Positions 57,117-64,000 of a stretch of 64,000 bases of DNA are shown piece after piece; position 1 is the first letter of the stretch, and every line of letters begins with the position of its first letter. The position numbers were made by a program, and so were the translations under genes. The notes under the pieces are model-generated. The model was not told the DNA's origin, made no database searches, and saw nothing but the letters and a program-made list of their open reading frames with translations. Source of the DNA: Hippophae tibetana (Eukaryota > Streptophyta > Magnoliopsida > Rosales > Elaeagnaceae); assembly GCA_037013495.1 (NCBI GenBank), contig CM072802.1, positions 61,089,275-61,153,274 on the forward strand. Reading direction: 5' to 3'.

Positions 57117-57981
57117 TGATAAGAACCAAGGGGTTAGGTCCTAGCTAATTTTTAGATTATATAGCAAAGGGTTTCTACACAAAAAAATGGATATGACTCA
57201 CTATTAAATTGAAGAGAAAGATGCCACAAGGAGGTGCTAGCTCCTTGATAAGTCTAGCATAAATGACACCCTAACAAGTATAGATATTACTCACCACAAA
57301 TGCTTGGAAGCTAAACAATGCCACAAAAGTTACCAATCCCTTGATAAGTTGCTTAAAAAGGAACAAAGAGCATGAATGAGCTCTCAAATGATTTGAAAAA
57401 TCAAATATCATTAAAATAAATCCTACCTTTGCAGCTGTGCTACTTTTAAGTATTTAAAGGATACAAATAAACCTTAAAATCTATTACATCACAACCCTTG
57501 ATCTCATCCAAGGGCTAAAAATAAAAATAGCCAAAAAGCACAAAAAAGATGGCGCAAAACATGGAGTACAAAGGAATCTTAATAAAATATCACATCTTAA
57601 CACTTAATTTCATTCCAGGGATGAAAAAAAGCTGCCCAAAATCAGTCCAAATGGCACAACAAAACATAGTACAAAAATGGGGCAACTGAGTACAAAGGAA
57701 TCCCAAGAAAATATTACATCTTAACCCTTGATTTCATCCAAGGGCTGAAAAGAAAGCTACCCAAAATCAGTCCAAATGGCACAACAATGTGCCTAGTTTT
57801 CCTTTGCCAATTATTCCATAATTCCCATGCTCGGCTTATCCCAATCCTTGCACTCCCATTTTGGGTCCTTTGGTTATGCATGACCTCTTGAATGAGCCCA
57901 TTTAAAGCCTTCTCGAGTTATGTCTTCCTAGACATTGTGATTGGTCCATTTGGGATTTGTGTGGCTCCATGATTCTCATCA
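57117..57981 (-). repeat. 5' LTR of the protease-only element
   Basis: 865 bases, TG start at 57981 (TGATGAGAATCATGGAGCC on the minus strand), CA end at 57117. By-eye similarity to the other LTR is high (about nine in ten bases) but clearly below identity. Confidence 0.88.
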
Positions 57982-57986
57982 CCTCT
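57982..57986. repeat. Target-site duplication, right copy (CCTCT)
   Basis: Identical to 54313-54317. Confidence 0.9.
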
Positions 57987-58620
57987 GTATACGTACGATA
58001 TCATTTAACTATTATCTTAACTTTAAAGTCTCCTTAAATGATAAATTGTTTTAAACTCTCTTTTTACAAATCAAAACTCATAACTATGATATGATGGAAG
58101 GATCTATCTCAATTGGGATGATTTTTAGAGTTCATTATAAAGCTATGGTATCTATGTTTAACACTAAACACATATAGCATAGTAAAAAGGGAGAAACCCT
58201 TCTTCTTCAAATAGATATTTCAAAATCAAATAAAATCATCCCAAAACCTATAGAATGGAACCAAATAACCTTGATAAAAGAGTGGCTTTTAGAAGGAGCA
58301 ACCCAACCTAAGTCCATAAAGAATAAAACCTAAGTAAAACACCCAACTTAAGAATATACCCATGTATGATAATGGTAGTGTAAAACTAAGTTTTAATAGA
58401 TCTACTAGTTTTATGTACTCTAATGCTAGTTTAATAGAAACTTTGGATCTAGGAAAAATCTTGAGCTTTTCCTCAACAATAAACCTACCATACAAAACCA
58501 GCCTAGGTATTCCACTTCAAATATACCTAGTTCAAGCCTTCAAAATGTAGATTATAGTACTCCAGTACCACATCTAGTCTACACTAAAAACCAAAATCAA
58601 AATGAATTACCTCTTTAATC
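57987..58620 (+). pseudogene. Movement-protein-like fragment, second part
   Basis: Decayed continuation of the pararetrovirus-like movement region after the LTR insertion. A segment with a WDDF phrase at about 58110 and a basic/Pro-rich part with KIIPKPIEW near 58240 are readable, each broken by stops. The Asn/Ser-rich frame at 58362-58550 follows. Assignment is by position and a few phrases. Confidence 0.4.
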
Positions 58621-59577
58621 ACCAACAACATCGGCTATAAATGAAAATATATCCCATGAATTAAACATTTTAGAGAAGGATGATTTCCAAGCCGATAAAA
58701 AATATCGGCACGATGATTTCATTGTAGAATATAATTGAAAAACGATATTAGTTTCTACAAAACTTCATGAAGACTCATGAAGAGATTCAAGAAGAATTTT
58801 TTTATAAACATAAAATTAATATTTTTTTCTTTGGTTGATTTGAAATCTATGCATTTGAAAAAAAAATATAGATTACCCAATCAAATCCATAAAACCAATA
58901 AATGCAAAAAAGAAAATTCCTATTTGGGAAACACCAGATGGTCATGTGGAGGCTAAACACCCTCTGCTTAGGCTAATAAACTTTCCTTACAATAATAAAA
59001 AGGTTGAAGCTTGTCCTCTAAAAAACCCAAAAGAAGACATTACGGCCAATCTTAAAAACATAGTCTTATAAAACAATTTCACCAACATCAGCCTAAACAC
59101 TTTAGTTAAACAACTTACTAAACTAGAAAAATAGACCTTAAAGTCTACCATAACCTCTAGTTCTAGTAATAGTAAAGATGTTGATAAAAAGTAAAAAAAA
59201 TCCAATTTTTAAACTCTATCAAGTTTCAAAATATTCTCAAAACGAAATAAAATCTAATAAAATTGAGTTCCTAGAAGCCATTAAAAACCTGAAAAAAAAA
59301 CATAAGTTAAAGCTTACTGGCTCCGACTCTAACATAGGTCCTATAATACCATAAATTCCCCATACACCACAATATCCTTAGAATATTAGTGTCTTACACC
59401 AAGGTGCTAATACCTCTGAAATTGACACTTCTGATGAAGAAGCATTTCAGGAACCATCTCCTAGAGTGGAAAAACTCTACTCGTAAATTCCAACACCACA
59501 AAACATATTACCTGCTAGGTCCCTTGATCCAGAAATAGGAACCTAGCCAAATCAAATTATACAACCAAAATATAATG

Positions 59578-60422
59578 CCTCGTCTGTCTATGAATGAAAT
59601 AGTGATGGTATGACAAAAGATCAAATCTTAAACTTGTTATAGCAAATGACAATGGTATCAAATGCCTATAAAACCTAGTCTGGTACCTCAGACAAAGTAG
59701 TCGCTGAACTCCTTAGCTATATTTTTAGGCCAACTAAAAGAATGGTGGGACTTCCACCTTACCAAACAACAGCAGTTTGATATACTAACTGCTATCCAAA
59801 CCAGAGAGGATTGTGAACCCATTCTTGATCATTATGGAGAACCTATACAAGATGTAGTATCAACACTTATCTTTACTATTCATTACAATTTATGGGTGAC
59901 TCCTCACACCTTAGGGATAAAAATGCATATCACCTGTCAAACCTTAGGTGTAAAAGGCTAAGTGAATTCCAAAGCTATAAAACAAATTTCCTTAACAGAG
60001 TTATGCTTAGGGAAGATTCTAACCAATCCTTCCAGCAAGAGAAGTTCGTTGTCAGACTTCCAAATCTTTTAGGAAAGAAATTTAGGGATAGAATAAGAGA
60101 AAACTTTAAAAGACATATCATCCCTTATGATCAACTCATCTACGATGAAGCCATAAGCTATACTCAAAACCAAGGACTTCAAATCTATTGAGACTTGAAG
60201 TTACAAACACATTTAAAATGGGAACTTGCAACTACCAGAAAAGAATTAGGTTCCTTCTATCACCAGTTTGACAATTCCTTTCCAAAACCTAAACACTACA
60301 AAGGAGATTGTAGTAGAAAATTATCTTCCAAACCATACCAAAAATCTCCAAAATATTTTCACAAAAGATATAAAACTTATTTTCAAAATTTTAGGAAACC
60401 TTATAAGAAACCCTATAAGTAA
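59578..60422 (+). pseudogene. Capsid/gag-like fragment of the pararetrovirus relic
   Basis: Across at least three frames: a DGMTKDQILNLL phrase (59605-59640), a TKEWW-type region disrupted near 59740, the open piece 59892-60191 with LRCKRLSEFQSYK, KFVVRLPNLLGKKF and YDEAISYTQNQGL, then a basic piece 60195-60422 (KELGSFYHQF, then Lys/Tyr/Phe-rich). Such a helical core followed by a basic tail is the nucleic-acid-binding layout of caulimovirid coat proteins and of related gag proteins. The zinc knuckle that normally follows is not seen. Non-coding now because of stops. Confidence 0.5.
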
Positions 60423-60449
60423 GATTACTACAAAAAACCTTCAGGAAAA

Positions 60450-60700
60450 CAATATAAGGTCTTTTAGAATTGAAAGATTTAGAAGGAAAACTATTGATAA
60501 TATGCACAATTGAACAAAAGGCATAAATCCATAATTTTGTAGGAGAAGAAGCTTGCAATAATAAGGCAACTCCCTTATTAACCACCCTAGTATCCTTGCA
60601 TTGAGATTTTGATATACTTCTAAACAAAGTTGACAAAACAAGATGGTCGGGCAAATACTGTAATATAATTACATTTGCATTTCTGAGAACATTTATTTTT
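60450..60700 (-). pseudogene. Copia integrase fragment
   Basis: Minus-strand frame reading VNKGVALLLQASSPTKLWIYAFCSIVHIINSFPSKSF..KRPY, the E-X7-LL..A..P..FW..A..TAVYLINR.P core-to-C-terminal part of Copia integrases. Isolated; it abuts the pararetrovirus-like tail. Confidence 0.7.
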
Positions 60701-62035
60701 AATAAATTAACTAGAAATAATAGCAAAAATGTACTTTTGTTAATAATAAATGGTGAAACCTCGTTACGTGCTCAAATAAATTTCAATCTCAATTAATATT
60801 TTGTATAAAATAATTTATTAGTTTCTAACTTATATATATAAATCATTTTTTTTCCTTTATTTTTTTTAAAAATTAAAGATAATTCATAAAACAAATTACA
60901 CTTAAGCTCACTTTAACTTCATAAATGGGATATATTGATATTAAATTGATGTACTTTAGTCTTTTAGGTAAATTTTGGTGATTTTAATTTATTTATTTTT
61001 AAATTTTTGAGACTTATCTACTAGCAAGGTCCCTATTACTAAGATTCATTTCAAATCAACTTAAGTTTTTTCAACAAAAAAAATATCCTTAAAAAAATAG
61101 CAAGAAATGAGTAAAGTATTCAAAATGTAATAGTAATGCGACTAAAATATAATAATTTTTAAAAGTATGACTAATGTATCCAATTTGTAAAAGTAAATTT
61201 ATCAAATTGTCGTGATACTTATTCATTAGGTAGGAAACAACTACAACTTATTTTTTATAATAAGTATTATGAAGTGACTATTCTCATTTTACAATAAAAC
61301 TAATTTTTTGATGTATAATGATTTGACGTAGTTTCATTTTCTAAATTTAATTATTCTTATATTCTTCGTTTGAATGAATTAAATATATATTTTTCCTAAT
61401 AAATCTCATATATCCATAAATTATAATTTTTAATGGCTTATATATGGCATTTGTGTATGCATATGTGCATCTCTAGCCTTTTGTATTTTATTTTAAATTT
61501 TCAAATCATTTAAGTTAAGAACCTTTCAAAAATACTTCTATAATATCAAGGATTGTTTTTTTGTTTTTTGTAATAGATATATTAAGTATTTTAATATTGG
61601 CTTACAAATATTTATGCACAAGTTAAACATAATTTTAAAACTTACAGAGTTTAATTAATTAAAATGCTTACTATATTAATTTTTTATATGTATGTGTACT
61701 TTTGATTGAATAATTTTTACAATTATAAATCTCTAATTAACTCAAAAATATATATTTTATAATGAATTTAATTTCACAAGTAATAAAAGCTAAAAAAATT
61801 AATTATTTAATTTATCAATAAAATTATCAAAATTAATTTTTTATTTCAAATATATTGCATAAATTAACAAAAAGAACAATTAAAAGGAATATAACATTTA
61901 ATGTAAGAAACATACTTTTAAGTAATAAAAATAAAATAGCTAACAACTTTGAGGAGGTTGGTAGGTACAATTGACTTGTCGGCTTGTTCATCCCTTAGGA
62001 GTCCTATATAGCTCAAGTCCACATGGCATCTCCTT
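60701..62035. other. No gene recognised; AT-rich
   Basis: Nothing readable on either strand, apart from a GC-richer patch at 61945-62035. No repeat boundary identified. Confidence 0.4.
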
Positions 62036-62373
62036 ATTGATCACTAGGGCTTAATTGTAAAACTCTAAATTATAATCTTAAATTTATGAAGCATATTAAA
62101 TAATGACATTGAATATTATAATCCAATTTTTAATTTAGTATTTTATAATTATTGATCACTAGGGCTTAATTGTAAAACTCTAAATTAATATCTTAAATTT
62201 ATGATGCATATTAAATAATGCCATTGAATATTATAATCCAATTTTTAATTTAGTATTTTATAATTATTGATCAGCTTAATTGTAAAACTCTAAATTAATG
62301 TCTTAAATTTATGATGCATATTAAATAATGCCATTGAATATTATAATCCAATTTTTAATTTAGTATTTTATAA
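62036..62373. repeat. 115-bp tandem repeat, three copies
   Basis: Copies start at 62036, 62151 and 62266 (ATTGATCACTAGGGCTTAATT...). Copies 2 and 3 are almost identical; copy 3 lacks CTAGG near its start. Copy 1 has a few substitutions, so the newest duplication is the second-third pair. Confidence 0.92.
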
Positions 62374-62923
62374 GATTAAATTATAATTGTAATATATCAA
62401 TGTTAACATTTTAATGCATATACACGATAAATTATTAAATTACAAATTGATGTACATTATTTCTCAACTTGAAAGTTCTTTCATAAACCCCAACAAATGA
62501 CATGAATTGCTTAAAGCATATATATAGTTTTTATAATTTATTTAAGCTGTGTTAATAGTTATTATTTTCTCATTTCAAATTATATGTTTGAAAAATATCA
62601 ATTATGATTGATGTAAAAAAATAATTTAAATAAATACCTGAAATTTGGGATTCTTTATCTGCAATATGCAGCTATTGAGTAGAGTGCAATATGTATCTGG
62701 TCTGCATTTCCTGGAAAGTTAGGACAGAATATATATTAAACTTCCGGATGAGAAGTATAGTTAGGAAAATTGGATAAACATATGAGATATCTAAACATCA
62801 ATTTTAAAGATTAATGTTAACAAGTTGAAAGCTAGTTGCAAAATGAAACTTGCAAGGCAATGCACGGAAATGTAGATGCACGTATACAAAAATCAATGAT
62901 CATGTTCAACTAACCTTATATAT
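62374..62923. other. No gene recognised
   Basis: AT-rich flank of the Copia pair; no coding or repeat signal. Confidence 0.4.
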
Positions 62924-63381
62924 TGTTGAAAATATAAGGAATTACTCTACACAAAAGAGCTCTCAAGTTTGTATTATTTTTTTCATGTTTTTATTACAAC
63001 TATTCACAAAAGAGTTCTCAAATTTGTATTATTTTTTTCATGTTTTCATTACAATTCTTTCATATTTTCATTATAATTGTATAGTTATATATAAGAAGAT
63101 TGACTCCTTGAATTAAGGATTCTTTGTTTTACTTTTTGAATTAAGGACTCCTTGTTTTAATTCTTGAATTAAAGACTCCTTGTTTTATTCATTGAATTAA
63201 GGACTACTTGTTTTACTCCTTAAATTGATGATTCCTTGTTTTACTCCTTCAATTGAGGATTTCTTGTTTTATTCCTTGAATTAAGGACTCCTTGTTTTAT
63301 TCCTTGAATTAAGGACTCCTTGTTTTATTCCTTGAATTAAGGACTCCTTGTTTTATTCCTTGAATTAATGACTATCATTCA
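62924..63381 (-). repeat. Copia 3' LTR with expanded minisatellite
   Basis: TGAATGATAGTC start at 63381, CA end at 62924 (TGTTGAA on the plus strand). Includes a duplicated AGAGYTCTCAARTTTGTATTATTTTTTTCATG segment (62957 and 63012) and the 28-bp repeat. Confidence 0.85.
63118..63369. repeat. 28-bp minisatellite in a Copia LTR, nine units
   Basis: Nine exact-length units of GACTCCTTGTTTTATTCCTTGAATTAAG with scattered substitutions; the last three are nearly identical. The plus-strand LTR next door has two. Confidence 0.95.
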
Positions 63382-63391
63382 ATACTTCCCC
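63382..63391 (-). other. Copia polypurine tract
   Basis: On the minus strand GAGGGGAAGTAT directly precedes the LTR start. Confidence 0.8.
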
Positions 63392-63581
63392 TCAAGCTGA
63401 ATCCAGAAGGTTTATAGGTCCAAGCATGGACAGAAGTCGTTGAAACTGATGAGATGCCAAGGGCTTAGTGAAGATGTCAGCTAATTGGTCGAAGTTTCTT
63501 GTATAATGTGTCTGAATCACCTGTAATTGAACTTGTTCACGAACGTAATGATAGTCAACTTCAATGTGTTTTGTCCTCTCG
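63392..63581 (-). pseudogene. Copia RNase H C-terminus, cut at its 5' side
   Basis: Open for 63 codons to a TGA at 63392: HERTKHIEVDYHYVREQ, then DQLADIFTKPLASHQFQ, and an LLSMLGPINLL ending. The KHIE.DYHFVR and ADI(L)FTKPL motifs are diagnostic of Copia RNase H. There are no stops or shifts, so this copy was young when the second element landed at 63581. Confidence 0.88.
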
Positions 63582-63788
63582 TGAATGATGGTCCTTCATT
63601 CAAGGAATAAAACAAAGAGTCTTTAATTCAAGGAGTAAAACAAGGAATCTTTAATTCAAGGAGTCAATCTCCTTATATATAACTATACAATTGTAATGAA
63701 AATATGAAAGAATTGTAATGAAAACATGAAAGAAATAATACAAACTTGAGAGCTCTTTTGTGGAGAGTTATTCCTTGTTTTTTCAACA
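63582..63788 (+). repeat. Copia 5' LTR, short form
   Basis: TGAATGATGG start, TTTCAACA end, TATA box CCTTATATATAAC (~63671), only two 28-bp units (63594-63649). At 207 bases it is less than half the length of the relative at 62924-63381. Confidence 0.85.
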
Positions 63789-63801
63789 TGGTATCAGTGT
63801 A
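63789..63801 (+). promoter_or_regulatory. Primer binding site, tRNA-iMet type
   Basis: TGGTATCAGTGTA directly after the LTR; the common plant Copia site is TGGTATCAGAGC. Confidence 0.8.
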
Positions 63802-63855
63802 GAAAAATTAACTTGCTTCTACTTTATTGCTATCTGAGCGTCTTCAATCTTCAAA

Positions 63856-64000
63856 ATGGTTGAAGACAAGCTATTAAGATTAGAAGCTGAAAGTTCACCG
63901 GTGCTTTTCTTCATGAAGTGGATGTCAACCCAAATCAAGATTAAACTCATTCTTATTCAATGAGTTTAATTACTTGCCTTGGTCGAGAGCAATGTCTCTG
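63856..64000 (+). pseudogene. Copia gag N-terminus (partial)
   Basis: ATG at 63856 opens MVEDKLLRLEAESSPV and reaches a stop at about 63961. A frame change later, the last codons of the window read FNYLPWSRAMSL, the N-Y-x-x-W-S-R-A-M motif of the gag N-terminal domain in this Copia group. Because the motif lies in another frame, this copy has at least one frameshift or a deletion of roughly 20 residues before it. Confidence 0.7.

Larger units (their letters stand above)
54318..57981 (-). mobile_element. Ty3/Gypsy LTR element, internally deleted (protease only)
   Basis: LTRs 54318-55264 and 57117-57981 in direct orientation with perfect TSD CCTCT. On the minus strand the order is LTR (57981 to 57117), primer site 57114-57103, leader with minisatellite, zinc-knuckle/protease region (about 55860 to 55458), then a short AT-rich stretch and the 3' LTR. 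At 3.66 kb it lacks RT, RNase H and integrase and would have depended on a full-length relative. Confidence 0.88.
53820..60450 (+). mobile_element. Endogenous pararetrovirus-like (Caulimoviridae) relic, interrupted
   Basis: Fragments on the plus strand resemble, in order, a caulimovirid movement protein (ending at 54312 and resuming at 57987), a long linker rich in Asn, Ser and Lys (58330-59570), and a capsid-like region ending in a basic Lys/Tyr/Phe-rich tail (59578-60420). A 3.66-kb LTR element sits within the movement-protein part. No reverse transcriptase is seen: at about 60450 a Copia integrase scrap begins. Stops and frameshifts are abundant, the longest open piece being 99 codons, so no protein can be made. 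A Ty3/Gypsy gag is an alternative reading of the capsid-like part. Identification rests on recalled family patterns. Confidence 0.5.
62924..63581 (-). mobile_element. Copia element, 3' end (RNase H tail, polypurine tract, 3' LTR)
   Basis: Read on the minus strand: intact RNase H C-terminus (63581-63392), polypurine tract, then a 458-base LTR (63381 to 62924). The rest of the element is not here: at 63581 it is cut by the start of a plus-strand element of the same LTR family. The left flank TATAT (62919-62923) would be its outer target duplication. Confidence 0.85.
63582..64000 (+). mobile_element. Copia element, 5' end (LTR, primer site, gag start), cut by window edge
   Basis: LTR 63582-63788, primer site 63789-63801, start of gag from 63856. 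It is inserted in the RNase H of the minus-strand relative; the flank TCTCG (63577-63581) is the candidate target duplication, and its partner lies beyond the window. Confidence 0.85.

Noticed and set aside
63118..63369. CRISPR-like regular array
   Set aside because: Units are contiguous with no unique spacers, in an LTR of a plant retrotransposon; it is a minisatellite.
1..64000. tRNA, rRNA, snRNA genes or an intact host gene
   Set aside because: No such sequence was recognised; the tRNA-like matches are retrotransposon primer sites only.

Overview
This is a plant nuclear repeat window: about 64 kb, very AT-rich, with no intact host gene, tRNA, rRNA or CRISPR array. It consists almost entirely of nested and decayed transposable elements: Ty3/Gypsy of the Athila and Tekay types, Ty1/Copia, CACTA, a LINE scrap and an endogenous pararetrovirus-like relic. 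Angiosperm families of LTR elements, tRNA-Asp and tRNA-iMet primer sites, and a captured NIK-type receptor-kinase exon point to a flowering plant, probably a eudicot. I cannot name the species.

Layout. 1-1485: right end of a CACTA element. 2547-6970: a CACTA element of the same family with no transposase, carrying pieces of unrelated genes (Pack-CACTA-like). 8060-8395: Copia LTR scrap. 8700-12774 plus 27431-29930: an old minus-strand Athila-like element, split by a younger plus-strand Athila-like element A (12780-27425) that has a perfect 5-bp target duplication, TCTAG. Element A's gag was hit by a second CACTA element (16493 to about 22605), which carries a TNP2 transposase remnant, a second gene with a C-terminal Ulp1-like protease, and a 250-nt foldback. 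A later deletion removed the CACTA right end together with A's protease, reverse transcriptase and part of RNase H.

30.7-33.3 kb: LINE, Athila LTR and Copia RNase H scraps. 33799-40745: a heavily mutated Tekay-like chromovirus. 40.8-41.5 kb: Copia integrase scrap. 41777-47715: a minus-strand Copia element that codes only for gag. 47.73-52.66 kb: a second Athila-like element B in pieces, with an opposite-strand LTR inside it. 52.68-53.41 kb: Copia 3' end. 53.8-60.45 kb: pararetrovirus-like relic, interrupted by a 3.66-kb LTR element (TSD CCTCT) that keeps only its protease. 60.45-62.92 kb: Copia integrase scrap and a 115-bp tandem repeat. 62.92-64.0 kb: two Copia elements of one family abutting head to head.

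Nothing here works as an operon. The useful reading is the order of insertions and the non-coding signals that survive: promoter boxes, primer sites, twin stem-loops in the Athila leader, CACTA subterminal repeats, the foldback, and minisatellites inside LTRs. All comparisons were made by eye; no alignment or database search was run.
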